Source of the DNA: Saprospiraceae bacterium
Lineage (GTDB): Bacteria; Bacteroidota; Bacteroidia; Chitinophagales; Saprospiraceae
Direction: 5' to 3'
Assembly: GCA_016712145.1 (NCBI GenBank)
Contig: JADJRO010000001.1
Coordinates: 2,356,501-2,420,500 of the forward strand
DNA: 64,000 bases
The notes beneath the pieces are model-generated. The model saw nothing but the letters and a program-made list of their open reading frames with translations. It made no database searches and had not been told where the DNA came from. The position numbers and the translations under genes were made by a program. Positions 19,729 through 29,011 of this stretch are shown here, in pieces (the stretch's first letter is position 1; each line of letters opens with the position of its first letter).

Positions 19729-21042
19729 ATGTATCTAAAAGTATTTGCTTTTGGTATAGCCACGCTTTTGTTGTGTGCTTGTAACAATCAGGAAAAAGTA
19801 TTTCATATTCCCGCTGCATGGGAGCACCAGGACGCCATGTGGTTGGGTTGGGAAGCTGATACTTCCTACGGATATCAATCTGTTCTCGTGTCAATTATTA
19901 AAGCAATCAGTCATAAAGTTCAGATAAATCTGGCTGTTGATTCTGATAGCTTGAAACTACAGGCATCTCATTATTTTAAATCTAAAGGCATTAATCCGGA
20001 TTTAATTCATTTTCAGATAATAAAAGGTTCCCAATTTTGGATTCGTGATTTTGGAGCACAGTTTTTAGTAAACGATCTGGGTGAATTGGCAATTGTCGAT
20101 TTCATTTTTAATGGATATGGATATCCCGATTTTTTAAAGAGGCAGTTTGGTGAAAATGCACAGACAAAAGCCATCCTGGATGCTATGGAACTAAAAGTAA
20201 GAGAAACCAATAAGGTAAGCAGCTTGATTGCACTCAGTCAAGGTGCTTCTATCATTAAAACCAAGATCGTTCAGGAAGGAGGTGGCACAGAAGCCAATGG
20301 AAAAGGATCCTTGATTTTATGTGAATCCACAGTGATGGATAGAAATCCAGCTTTATCCAAACGGTCCATTGAATCTGAATTTAAACGATTGTTAGGTGTG
20401 ACAAATATTATTTGGTTGAAACAAGGACTCCTTGAAGATCCACTGCATTGTTTTAGAAGAATTCATCAAAATTACATTGCCTGTGGTACGGGTGGACACA
20501 CAGACAGTTTTGTCCGATTTGTAGATGCAAGCACTATTTTTATTGCCTGGATTGACGAATCCGAAATAAAAGGAAATCCCATTCTTCAAATCAACCATGA
20601 TCGCATGAAGGAAAATTATACCATACTTCAAAATGCATTGGATCAGGATGGTCGGCCCTTTAATATCATTAAAGTACCCATGCCGGATTTAATCAGTAAA
20701 AAATTAACTGCGCGCTGTTTTCAACAAACAAACTTTGATATGGAAGTCATTTCATGTCAAGGCTTCATTCCTTCTGAAATGCCGAATGAAGGTGAAACAT
20801 TGTTTCAAGTGGCCAATGCGAGTTATTTAAATTTTGTGATTACCAATGGAATGATTTTACTTCCTACTTATACACACATGGGCTCTTCTAAATCAAAAGA
20901 AGACCTGGTTAGATTAATTTTTAAAATTGAATTTCCACACAGTCAGATTGTTTTTATAGACGCCATGCCCTTAAATTGGAAAGGCGGCGGATTACATTGC
21001 CTTACCATGGAACAACCCGGAAAATCTAAGTATTTGCCTTGA
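19729..21042 (+). CDS. Agmatine deiminase / peptidyl-arginine deiminase family lipoprotein
   Basis: The ATG at 19729 (437 residues) is preferred to the TTG nine bases upstream because it begins a clean lipoprotein signal (MYLKVFAFGI ... LLLCAC, lipid-anchored C18). The enzyme domain shows the family motifs in order: WIRDFGAQ, EGGGTEANGKG, GHTDSFVRF and the nucleophile C424 in GGGLHCLT. These belong to the PF04371 amidinotransferase-fold enzymes, which deiminate agmatine or, in Porphyromonas, peptidyl-arginine. Lipid anchoring puts the enzyme outside the cytoplasm, unlike classical agmatine deiminase, so the substrate may be extracellular. No polyamine-pathway partner such as an N-carbamoylputrescine amidase gene is adjacent. 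Confidence 0.88.
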   Translation: MYLKVFAFGIATLLLCACNNQEKVFHIPAAWEHQDAMWLGWEADTSYGYQSVLVSIIKAISHKVQINLAVDSDSLKLQASHYFKSKGINPDLIHFQIIKGSQFWIRDFGAQFLVNDLGELAIVDFIFNGYGYPDFLKRQFGENAQTKAILDAMELKVRETNKVSSLIALSQGASIIKTKIVQEGGGTEANGKGSLILCESTVMDRNPALSKRSIESEFKRLLGVTNIIWLKQGLLEDPLHCFRRIHQNYIACGTGGHTDSFVRFVDASTIFIAWIDESEIKGNPILQINHDRMKENYTILQNALDQDGRPFNIIKVPMPDLISKKLTARCFQQTNFDMEVISCQGFIPSEMPNEGETLFQVANASYLNFVITNGMILLPTYTHMGSSKSKEDLVRLIFKIEFPHSQIVFIDAMPLNWKGGGLHCLTMEQPGKSKYLP

Positions 21043-21741
21043 TTTTTTAAAACCACAATTTACAGTTGTAATTAAACTATTTCTCAGTAGAAATTTGCTT
21101 GGCTACATAACTACCTTTTAATCTCAGATTTCAATCTATTTGTGATCTCAATAATTAATATTAGATTTTTCCTAATATGTTAAAGTTTGAATTTTTCAAA
21201 AAATAATTGCTTAAAAATTTGGAAATGGTTTTTTTCCTTTTTCAACATTTGTACTATAAAACATTTCAATAGGATAATTAGATATTATATCGTCACATAG
21301 CTTCCGAAATAGGACCATTTGATTATTTCATTATTAAAATAGTATAGCTATGATACCAGAACAATCTATTCCGCCAGTTTATTTCAGCTGATTTTTTTTA
21401 TCCGCAATGGAATATAGGTAATACGATTTATGAAGATCACCTAATAAAAAAATCAGCACCCTATCAACAAATTTCCTGATCAACATTAGATTGGATGAAT
21501 TGCATTTGTAATTTAGTTCCAGGCAATTAGTTTCAGGCTACATTCATTCGAAACAGCATAGATAGTAGGCCAGTTCAAGGTTTAGTGATTTCTATGGTCA
21601 TTGTAAAATTAATATTTTAATTTCTGAAAAAGGCTTATAACTATATAATGAGCCACCTGATTTTACTTTTTATAAATATTTGATGCAAAAAATATTGAAT
21701 TAAATAATGAAATTATGTCTCTTTAATTAACACTTTTTAAT
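21043..21741. other. Long spacer holding most of leader cassette copy B
   Basis: No intact gene is seen in these 699 bases. From 21174 the sequence matches 13885-14553. The core at 21262-21517 aligns without gaps to 13973-14228. The region should contain the promoter of the 21742 gene, but I see no exact TAnnTTTG element close to the ATG. Confidence 0.6.
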
Positions 21742-21840
21742 ATGAAAAATCTATTCACTTCCAGTACAACTATTTTCAAAAGAGTATTAATTATCACATT
21801 AATAGTGATTAGTTTATTCCAACAAAATTTTAGTCAGGAT
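21174..21840 (+). repeat. Leader cassette copy B (paired with 13885-14553)
   Basis: This copy includes the conserved 256-bp core, the variable stretch and the coding sequence of the signal peptide of the 21742 gene. In contrast to copy A the reading frame stays open beyond the signal peptide, so this copy is the more complete arrangement. The constant offset of 7289 bp across the core shows there are no insertions or deletions there. Confidence 0.85.
21387..21457 (+). ncRNA. Candidate structured RNA element, copy B
   Basis: The same 12-bp inverted repeat as in copy A is found at 21387-21398 and 21446-21457, and the loop is identical to copy A. Its position 285-355 bp upstream of the ATG would suit a long 5' leader. 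Function is unknown. Confidence 0.4.
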
Positions 21841-22698
21841 GACTGCAATCCATCAATAATTACAGTTGTTTCTGACACAACAAGCCTGGAACCAGACCCA
21901 TGTAGTCTTAATTATCTTTATTTAAATATTGATAGAGTAACAGAACTACCGGTAAGCTCATTAACTGGTAACTTTCGAATTCAAAGAGATTTAATAATTG
22001 ATAAAAATTTTACCTTTTTAAATAGCAAGATAAAAATTGATCCAGGTGTTAAAATTACTATTGAAAGCGAAAAAGTGTTCACAATTGATGGAAGCCATTT
22101 ATTCACATGTGCATTGCTTTGGAAGGGAATATTATTAGAATATAAGTCACAAATTGTAACTAAATCTAATAGTCTAATTGAAGATGCCGAAGGAGCTATT
22201 CAAGTAATAGATCAGTCTAAAGTGGTACTTAACATTTCAAATACTACATTCAATAAGAATAGAAAATGTGTTGTAATTGACAAGCAAAACCCTATGAGCC
22301 TTAATTTAGTTATTATTATTTCAGCTTTCAATAAAAATACATTTATGTGTAATGGCTTTTTGAAAGGAACAACGGATGAAATTACCCATTCTGGAATATA
22401 CCTAAGAAATGCAGGTGTTGGATTAAGGAATAGCTTGTCTCCCAGTTTTACAAATTTATTTACTGGTATTTTATATGGTGTTTATCAAGAGGGAAGTACA
22501 AAATCAGTTAATTTAACAAACTGCACATTTAATGATATTAGAGTGGCTGGAGTCTATTCTCAAAATACTAGTTTGACAGGATATTTTTTAACATTTTTAA
22601 ATTGCAATTTTGCAATGATGACAGTAAAGTATTTGAGATTTTTGATATATTTGGTCGTTCAATCTATAAAAGTCAGGAAACCATCGGTGATGAATTGA
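21742..22698 (+). CDS. Secreted beta-helix-like protein, C-terminus lost by frameshift
   Basis: The open frame has 318 residues. It starts with the same signal peptide as the orphan at 14455 (MKNLFTSSTTIFKRVL ... NFSQ). Residues ~60-290 have a right-handed beta-helix-like pattern (repeated LTNCTF, FNKNTF and GIYL turns). The last ~25 residues do not read like a T9SS domain, whereas the second half of such a domain continues in another frame to 22775. The gene therefore appears to have suffered an internal deletion or frameshift near 22600, and the exported form is probably lost. Its paralogues would be other beta-helix T9SS proteins; no catalytic motif is visible. Confidence 0.65.
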   Translation: MKNLFTSSTTIFKRVLIITLIVISLFQQNFSQDDCNPSIITVVSDTTSLEPDPCSLNYLYLNIDRVTELPVSSLTGNFRIQRDLIIDKNFTFLNSKIKIDPGVKITIESEKVFTIDGSHLFTCALLWKGILLEYKSQIVTKSNSLIEDAEGAIQVIDQSKVVLNISNTTFNKNRKCVVIDKQNPMSLNLVIIISAFNKNTFMCNGFLKGTTDEITHSGIYLRNAGVGLRNSLSPSFTNLFTGILYGVYQEGSTKSVNLTNCTFNDIRVAGVYSQNTSLTGYFLTFLNCNFAMMTVKYLRFLIYLVVQSIKVRKPSVMN

Positions 22699-22775
22699 TA
22701 AGATATTTACAAATTCCATCAGGTATTTATTTTATTAAAAATTTGAATAATGTTCGAAAAATTTACAAAAATTAG
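22617..22775 (+). pseudogene. Out-of-frame half of a T9SS sorting domain
   Basis: In the frame offset from the 21742 gene, the sequence reads DDSKVFEIFDIFGRSIYK, continues with PSGIYFIKNLNN and stops at 22773-22775. The EIFDIFGR and PSGIYFI elements are hallmarks of the C-terminal half of a type A sorting domain. The preceding YPNP strand is absent, so part of the gene has been deleted as well as shifted. The relic overlaps the start of the next gene at 22750 by 26 bases. Confidence 0.7.
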
Positions 22776-24249
22776 CCTGCTCATACTGAGTATTTTTATG
22801 AGCTGTTGCACTTCTATTAAATGCCAAAATAAAGTGGATTATTCGTGGATATTAGGTACGTATAACTTTGAAAATCCAAATATAACAATCATTAAATTCA
22901 ACTCTGATACTATCTTAAGTGTATCAGCAGTTAAAGGGGATGCCTCAGTTTATACAGATGCAGGCTTAATTTGTGATACTGATGGGAATTTAAAAGTAAT
23001 TGCAACCAACTGTGCTGTAATGAATTCTAATTTTGATACTGTTTCAAATTCAAACTTATTAAAAGATAGATATTTGAATTATTGTCAAGAGAGAAATGGA
23101 GCTTTTTGGCCCTTCGAGCAATCCGTTCTGGTTTTACCTTTTATTGGAGATAAAAATAAATTCCGGATTTTGTTTACGAATACACAAAGTATTAGTACAG
23201 AACAAGATAGCCTAAGATCTTTTTTTTATAGTTACTTGAATGGGGCCGTGATTGATTTTAGTAAAAAAGAACATGGTGAGTTAATAAATGTATGGCAACG
23301 TTTATATAATGATACAATTACCGTTTCTCACATTACGGCGTGCAAAAAAGATAATAATGAAGATTGGTGGATCATTCTGCCAATGGATGGAAGACCGCGC
23401 TATAGTATTCTCTCGTATTCCATTGATACAATAGAATTTTTTAAAAAGGATTGTCTAGGCAAGATCGGATTTAACAATATTGATTTCGAAGGTCAAGCTA
23501 GCTTTAGTCCTGATAGAACTAAGTATGCAAGATTTAATATAGCGAATGGATTACATTTATTTGATTTTGACTCCAAAAGCGGATCTTTATTGAATCCACG
23601 ATTGATTAAATTAAGCGTACCTCCAGGCAATATATCTGGAGGCTTATGTTTTTCACCCAATTCAAAATATTTATATGTGTTTTGCGATAAACTGTTATAT
23701 CAATTAGATGTAAGCAATCCTGATGTGGAATCAACTAAGGTATTAATAGATACTTTAGATTTAACAAGTGGTAAGGAATATATAGCAAGTTTCAATCATG
23801 GCTTATTAGCTCCTGATGGACGGATTTATATTAGTGGTATTTGGGATAGCAAATATCTTAATGTAATCAATAGTCCCAATTGTAAAGGAAAATTATGTGA
23901 TCTGGTCCAACAAGCAATTCCATTGCCAACTAAAAATTCCTGGGGTGTACCAAATTACCCTCATTTTAGAGATAGAAAAGATGTTCCAGAGTGTCCTCCG
24001 GATAAGACCATTGAATGGAGCGAATCAAATTATAAAATTGAGTTTAAAGAAAGTTTTCTCACCTATGATTTTAAATCCAGTAAACCTAAAAGTATATCTT
24101 TTTATGAATTGTCTGGACGGCTGATTAAACTAATAGAATTAACGAATTCAAATGGGCAAATAAATATTGAATTTTTAAGTAATGGATATTTTATAGTAAA
24201 AATTGTCTGTAATAACAGACAGTATATAGAAAAAATTATTAAATTATAA
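22750..24249 (+). CDS. Secreted T9SS protein with a propeller-like body
   Basis: The product has 499 residues. The N-terminus (MFEKFTKISLLILSIF ... CTSIKCQ) is a signal peptide. The middle contains beta-propeller-like elements: SFSPDRTKYARFN and LCFSPNSKYLYVF resemble PD40/WD40-type blades, and a DGRIYIS stretch follows. The final ~75 residues (SFYELSGRLIKLIEL ... YIEKIIKL) are a T9SS sorting domain. It overlaps the relic tail of the upstream gene, so the two were probably co-transcribed. The binding partner or enzyme function is unknown. Confidence 0.82.
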   Translation: MFEKFTKISLLILSIFMSCCTSIKCQNKVDYSWILGTYNFENPNITIIKFNSDTILSVSAVKGDASVYTDAGLICDTDGNLKVIATNCAVMNSNFDTVSNSNLLKDRYLNYCQERNGAFWPFEQSVLVLPFIGDKNKFRILFTNTQSISTEQDSLRSFFYSYLNGAVIDFSKKEHGELINVWQRLYNDTITVSHITACKKDNNEDWWIILPMDGRPRYSILSYSIDTIEFFKKDCLGKIGFNNIDFEGQASFSPDRTKYARFNIANGLHLFDFDSKSGSLLNPRLIKLSVPPGNISGGLCFSPNSKYLYVFCDKLLYQLDVSNPDVESTKVLIDTLDLTSGKEYIASFNHGLLAPDGRIYISGIWDSKYLNVINSPNCKGKLCDLVQQAIPLPTKNSWGVPNYPHFRDRKDVPECPPDKTIEWSESNYKIEFKESFLTYDFKSSKPKSISFYELSGRLIKLIELTNSNGQINIEFLSNGYFIVKIVCNNRQYIEKIIKL

Positions 24250-24307
24250 TAAGCAGCCCATTATATTAATAGATTAGTTTGATTAATAAGCTAATGAATT
24301 TATTATT

Positions 24308-24775
24308 TCATTTCAAGTCTAATGACATTTTAATATTTGCACGTTCATAAAATCCCGATTCCAATTCAACTTCAACAAAACCATATTTACGGTAGAGATG
24401 GATTGCAGATGCCAATTTTGTATTGCTGTATAATATTAATTTTGTTATACCTTGTCTTTTAGCAAAATCCAGGCAATGCTCCATTAGGCGTTTTCCTATT
24501 CCAAGGCCTTGTGCACTTGCAGTTACTGCCATTTTACCCAACTCAAATTCAGATTCCGATTTTTTTAACAGGGAGGCAGCTCCTACGATTTCATCATTTA
24601 GCAAAGCATAAAAAATAAAACCCCCCTTATCTATAATTTCTGATTTTGGATCTGATAGCGAACGGATGTCTGAGGCTTCCAATTTAAAATAGCGCTCCAA
24701 CCATTCATAGTTTAGTCTTTTAATGGCATCCTCCAAACCTGGAGCATATTCCTTTAGGATAATGGTCTCGCTCAT
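24308..24775 (-). CDS. GNAT-family N-acetyltransferase
   Basis: I place the start at the ATG at 24775 (155 residues, MSETIILKEYAP). The longer frame back to 24925 would overlap the DinB gene and adds no conserved residues. The acetyl-CoA binding segment reads ELGKMAVTASAQGLGIGKRL, with the Q/RxxGxG/A motif, and is followed by ITKLILYSNTKLASAIHLYRKYGF. This is the standard GNAT beta4-alpha3 and C-terminal arrangement. The substrate cannot be inferred. It lies 35 bp downstream of the DinB-like gene on the same strand and converges with the 22750 gene. Confidence 0.9.
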   Translation of the reverse strand: MSETIILKEYAPGLEDAIKRLNYEWLERYFKLEASDIRSLSDPKSEIIDKGGFIFYALLNDEIVGAASLLKKSESEFELGKMAVTASAQGLGIGKRLMEHCLDFAKRQGITKLILYSNTKLASAIHLYRKYGFVEVELESGFYERANIKMSLDLK

Positions 24776-24810
24776 GATATTGATTATAAGTAGAATCGAA
24801 TACGTATAAG

Positions 24811-25338
24811 TTAGCGGTTTTGCAAATTTTGAATGGCCGCTTTGTGATGGTGCTCCACATGGTAAATGGCATTGTACAACATCTCCCGCAAACTGAGCAT
24901 TCCCAATAAAGGATGGGGAATACAATAACGATCCAGATCTGCTTCAGAATAATTATCCATCTTCAAGCACAAATCAGCAATGAGCTCCGTTAAATTTTGA
25001 CCTAAACTTTCTCGCCTTTCAAAAAGAATTACATCCGGAAAATAGTTTGCCGGTGCTTTGCCTCCCGCTGTGAATTTTTCTAAATAGGATGTAAGCAACT
25101 GATCATAACTCAAACCTTCCCGATCCAATTTGCCAAATTTTTGTTCAATAAGTAATTTATCTAAACCAAAAACAGCAACCAACGGTTTGACACACATTAC
25201 AATATGCGCTAATTGTTGTCCCGCTGTCCACTTCTCTTGAAATTTAAAATTGAAAGTATCTTCATTGAGCTCATTGATATAATTTATAAACCCTTGGTGC
25301 CTATTTTGCAATTCAGTTTTTATTTGTTCTTGATACAT
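24811..25338 (-). CDS. DinB-like (DinB_2) putative metal-dependent protein
   Basis: The protein has 175 residues and a four-helix-bundle pattern. The putative metal ligands are a histidine in WTAGQQLAHIV near residue 45 and the histidines in YHVEHHHK near the C-terminus, as in DinB/YfiT-type proteins. These families include thiol-dependent transferases and proteins of unknown function, so the reaction is not assigned. It is followed by the acetyltransferase gene with a short spacer, suggesting co-transcription. Confidence 0.85.
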   Translation of the reverse strand: MYQEQIKTELQNRHQGFINYINELNEDTFNFKFQEKWTAGQQLAHIVMCVKPLVAVFGLDKLLIEQKFGKLDREGLSYDQLLTSYLEKFTAGGKAPANYFPDVILFERRESLGQNLTELIADLCLKMDNYSEADLDRYCIPHPLLGMLSLREMLYNAIYHVEHHHKAAIQNLQNR

Positions 25339-25396
25339 TCTGGGATTTTTTTATACTTCACATTTTATGATCTATCAATAAAGAAGAATTTTTATC

Positions 25397-25562
25397 GCCA
25401 CGAATGCACGAATGAATGCGAAGAGTTGCCACGAATGCACGAATGAAATACAAATAAATTTTATATTTCGATTACCATTCGTCCTTAATTCGTGCATTCG
25501 TGGCATTTCCTCCTTCTTCAATTCGTTTCTTCATTCGTGTCTTCCATTCGTGCATTCGTGGC
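25397..25562. repeat. Inverted and direct repeats of an 18-bp word
   Basis: GCCACGAATGCACGAATG occurs at 25397-25414 and 25428-25445. Its reverse complement occurs at 25545-25562, and with one mismatch at 25487-25504. The spacer between the DinB gene and the VPS10 gene can therefore form long alternative hairpins. Degenerate ATTCGT words fill the rest. No coding potential is credible here. The element could act as a terminator or as a REP-like sequence. Confidence 0.75.
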
Positions 25563-25577
25563 ATTTCCTCTTCCTCT

Positions 25578-28500
25578 TTAATTCGTCTTCCATTCTGGCA
25601 ATCTACCCGGTGTAAATGGCACTGAATGCATCTCTAATTTTTGTTCCAATTGCGTCATGGCTTCATCTATACTTTTAATTTCTTTATACACAGCATTGAA
25701 TTGCGTCAAAGCAATTTGGTAAGATTGTAAATACGTTTCACTGGGCGCAACGGTTGTACTCCACAAGCCGCCAACAATGGTACCAATGCGTCCATTGATG
25801 GATGGCAAGGTTTCGAATTCGCGCCTGGCCAGACTTCCGTTGCCATTTAATTGAAGGTTGGCAGCATTCATACGAGACTCAATATCTGCGATGGTTTTTG
25901 AAACAGCTGTAGGCAATGCAGGTGCATCAATCACCGCTCGCTTCATGTATTTTAATTTTTCCTGGAGCTCTGATCGATACGCATCCGTTGCTCCGGTCAC
26001 TCTGCGAAGTTCAGCAACTTTTTTACAAAAATCATCCACTGCTTTTTTATCAGCTGCCGGTAAACTGGATTGATTCAATGCCTGAATTTTAAAATTTTCA
26101 TTCAATCCCAAATCTGTATAAACTCCATCTTCAAATTTACTGATAGCTACCCGATACATGCCAGGTATTGCCATGTAACCGGTCTCCTGTGCATTAAATA
26201 CAAATGACTCATCAAAGCTGCTCAGATCAATCGGACCAAAAGGTGCATAGCGATAATCCCATACGATCCGGTGCAATCCCTTTTTAGCAGCCGCTTTTAA
26301 TTTACGTACTACATTTCCGGATGCATCTGATATGGTAAATAGTATGTGTGGTGCCGGTTGCTCATCTTCCAATCGCAGTGAATCGGCACTTGGATAATAA
26401 ATAGCTTCTTTGTTTTTAATTTTTTCTTTCTCCTGCTCACGGCGTTTTTCTTTAATCGTTTTGATATCATCCCGCAAATAATAGCTAAACACAGCCCCTA
26501 CTTTTGGATTTGGAGCAGTATAAAATCCTTCGCCTTGAAATCCTTTTCCACGCACTCCCAGGGGCACCGATGGTACAAACATCCAGGAATCTTTAATCGG
26601 ATAGATTTTTGCAATTTGTGCTGAATCTTCTTTCTTAATGAAACGCAGTGGACTGTAATCATCCAATACATAAAATCCTCTGCCAAATGTTCCTAATACC
26701 AAATCGTTTTCACGTTTTTGAATTTCCAAATCACGTACAGCAATCGTTGGCAAACCTGATTTTAATGCGATCCATTTTGCGCCACCATCTATACTGCAAA
26801 AAGCACCAAATTCGGTACCAGCAAATAATAAATTTTTATTGATATGATCTTCCGCCATGCAATAAAGTGATCCCCGTTCCGGCAAATTAGATTGAATGGC
26901 TTTCCAGGTCATTCCACCATCTATTGATTTTACAATGTACGGATGAAAATCACCGTATCGGTGGTGATTAAAAATTACATACAGGGTATTGCGATCGTGT
27001 TGCGATGCGACAATCTGATGTACGTAACTGCGTTCCGGAATTCCGGGTATGTTATCTATTTGCTTCCAATTTTTTCCACCATCTGTGGTAATTTGAACCA
27101 AGCCGTCATCTGTTCCAACATACAAGGTGTTTTCATCAAATTGATTTTCTGCAATGGAAGTACAGTTTCCATAAATATCGGTCGAACCATTTTTCGCAAT
27201 GGCATCAACACTCCAAACCCGGTCCATGACTTGTAATTTGTTGCGGTCAATATTTCTACTTAAATCAGGCGAACTTGTTTTCCAACTGTGTCCCTGATCA
27301 TCGGTACGAAATAAACGATTGGCAGCAAAATACAAACGCTTGTTGTTGTATTTGGAAATTAAAAGCGGCGCATCCCAATTCCATCTATAGGCGGCTACAA
27401 CATTTTTTTCTATTGGTTTGATATCTACAAATTCACCATTCTTTTTATCGTAGCGCACCAATCCGCCGTATTGAGATTGCGCATAAATAATATTTGGATC
27501 TAAGGGATCAATTTGCGTTTCAAATCCATCACCAGTACTGGTAAAAAACCAATCTGAATTGACGATGCCATTGATGCTGGTGGTGCGTGATGGTCCACCA
27601 ATACTAAAATTATCCTGAGTCCCTCCGTGAATATTATAAAAAGGAAATGCATTGTCTGTGGAAACTTTATAAAATTGGGTTACCGGCAAATTGGCTTTAT
27701 AAGCCCAGTCTTCTCCGGAATTAAAACTTTCGTATATACCTCCATCACATCCTACCAGATAATGATCGGTATTGCTTGGATCTATCCAGATCACATGATT
27801 GTCAATGTGTTTGCTCTTTTCTCCAAGAATTGCAAAATTTTTACCTCCATCTTTACTAACTCCAAAATAGGTGTTGATTACAAATACTTTATTGATGTCT
27901 TTTGGATCGCAATAAATCTTTTGATAGTAATTTCCTGAGGTTGAATAGCCACCTTGCTTTTCCCAACTCGCACCACGATCTTTACTTTTATATACACCAC
28001 CTTCTCCATCAGCAGCTTCCACTACAGCAAACAATACATCCGGATTTACAGGTGAATAGTTTAATCCAATTCTTCCTATATCTCCACCTGGCATCCCACT
28101 CATTATTTTATTCCAATTGCTTCCGCCATCGGTACTTTTATATAAAGCAGATTCGGGACCACCACCGATATAACTGTAAACTTTCCGTTGACGTTGATGC
28201 GCAGCTGCATAAACAATGTTTGGGAATCTTGGATCAACAAAAACTTCATTGCAACCTGTATAATCGCTGATTTTTAAAACTTGCTTCCAATTCGCTCCGC
28301 CATCGGTGGTTTTATAAATTCCCCGCTCACCACCATTCGTCCACAGCGGACCGTAAGCTGCTACATAAACGATGTCCGAGTTGGAAGGATCAATGGAGAT
28401 TCGCCCGATGTGTTCAGATTGTTTTAATCCCATGTTTTTCCATGACTTGCCACCATCTTCTGATTTGTAAATGCCATCCCCGTAGGCAACGCTGCGTTGG

Positions 28501-28883
28501 TTATTATTTTCTCCGGTACCTACCCAAACTACATTGGGATTTTTAGGGTCAATGGCCAGACAACCGATGGAATAAGATCCTTCCCCATCAAAAATCGGAT
28601 TAAAACTGATCCCATTATTGGTCGTTTTCCAAACTCCACCGGAAGCCGCTGCAACATAATATTCACTGTGATTCGTTGGATTGACTGCAAGATCGGCAAT
28701 CCGACCGGAGGTTAATGCGGGTCCTACACTTCGGAATCCCAATTCTCCAAATAATCCGGAATTGATAAACTCTTTGGTTTCCACTTTTGCCGCAGGAGCA
28801 ATTGGATTTGATTTCTTTTGGCTAAAAGTGGATAAGCTATAAAAGCAAATCAGAACACTTACTAAACAGATTTTCTTTGACAT
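25578..28883 (-). CDS. Secreted VPS10/sortilin-like BNR-repeat protein
   Basis: The product has 1101 residues with a signal peptide (MSKKICLVSVLIC ... TFSQ). Residues ~45-760 form a large beta-propeller with many Asp-box/BNR motifs (YKSEDGGKSW, YKTTDGGANW, YKSTDGGSNW, TTDGGKNW, SIDGGAKW). This family is annotated as VPS10 domain or glycosyl-hydrolase-like in Bacteroidota. Residues ~800-1101 form a separate C-terminal region containing a beta-sandwich-like segment and helices. No T9SS sorting domain is visible at its end (PFTPGRLPEWKTN), so a periplasmic or surface location by another route is likely. Catalytic activity is not evident. Confidence 0.88.
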   Translation of the reverse strand: MSKKICLVSVLICFYSLSTFSQKKSNPIAPAAKVETKEFINSGLFGELGFRSVGPALTSGRIADLAVNPTNHSEYYVAAASGGVWKTTNNGISFNPIFDGEGSYSIGCLAIDPKNPNVVWVGTGENNNQRSVAYGDGIYKSEDGGKSWKNMGLKQSEHIGRISIDPSNSDIVYVAAYGPLWTNGGERGIYKTTDGGANWKQVLKISDYTGCNEVFVDPRFPNIVYAAAHQRQRKVYSYIGGGPESALYKSTDGGSNWNKIMSGMPGGDIGRIGLNYSPVNPDVLFAVVEAADGEGGVYKSKDRGASWEKQGGYSTSGNYYQKIYCDPKDINKVFVINTYFGVSKDGGKNFAILGEKSKHIDNHVIWIDPSNTDHYLVGCDGGIYESFNSGEDWAYKANLPVTQFYKVSTDNAFPFYNIHGGTQDNFSIGGPSRTTSINGIVNSDWFFTSTGDGFETQIDPLDPNIIYAQSQYGGLVRYDKKNGEFVDIKPIEKNVVAAYRWNWDAPLLISKYNNKRLYFAANRLFRTDDQGHSWKTSSPDLSRNIDRNKLQVMDRVWSVDAIAKNGSTDIYGNCTSIAENQFDENTLYVGTDDGLVQITTDGGKNWKQIDNIPGIPERSYVHQIVASQHDRNTLYVIFNHHRYGDFHPYIVKSIDGGMTWKAIQSNLPERGSLYCMAEDHINKNLLFAGTEFGAFCSIDGGAKWIALKSGLPTIAVRDLEIQKRENDLVLGTFGRGFYVLDDYSPLRFIKKEDSAQIAKIYPIKDSWMFVPSVPLGVRGKGFQGEGFYTAPNPKVGAVFSYYLRDDIKTIKEKRREQEKEKIKNKEAIYYPSADSLRLEDEQPAPHILFTISDASGNVVRKLKAAAKKGLHRIVWDYRYAPFGPIDLSSFDESFVFNAQETGYMAIPGMYRVAISKFEDGVYTDLGLNENFKIQALNQSSLPAADKKAVDDFCKKVAELRRVTGATDAYRSELQEKLKYMKRAVIDAPALPTAVSKTIADIESRMNAANLQLNGNGSLARREFETLPSINGRIGTIVGGLWSTTVAPSETYLQSYQIALTQFNAVYKEIKSIDEAMTQLEQKLEMHSVPFTPGRLPEWKTN

Positions 28884-29011
28884 GTTGTAAAAATAAAGAT
28901 GGTTTTTTTAATGGGGCTCAAGATAAGGAAAAATCATTTATTACGAAAGACTTCGTATTGATAAATCGCCTTAGGAGAATGGATTTATCTATTTTTTTCA
29001 GCTTATAGTAA
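28884..29011. other. Spacer upstream of the VPS10 gene
   Basis: This stretch presumably contains the promoter and leader of the minus-strand VPS10 gene. No clear TAnnTTTG element could be singled out, and no gene is seen. Confidence 0.3.

Noticed and set aside
24250..24307. Possible terminator between the convergent 22750 and GNAT genes
   Set aside because: Only short ATTAAT/ATTAG palindromes are present, too weak to distinguish from AT-rich background.
24776..24925. Longer N-terminus for the GNAT protein
   Set aside because: It overlaps the DinB coding region and adds no domain-like residues; MSETII at 24775 starts the fold.
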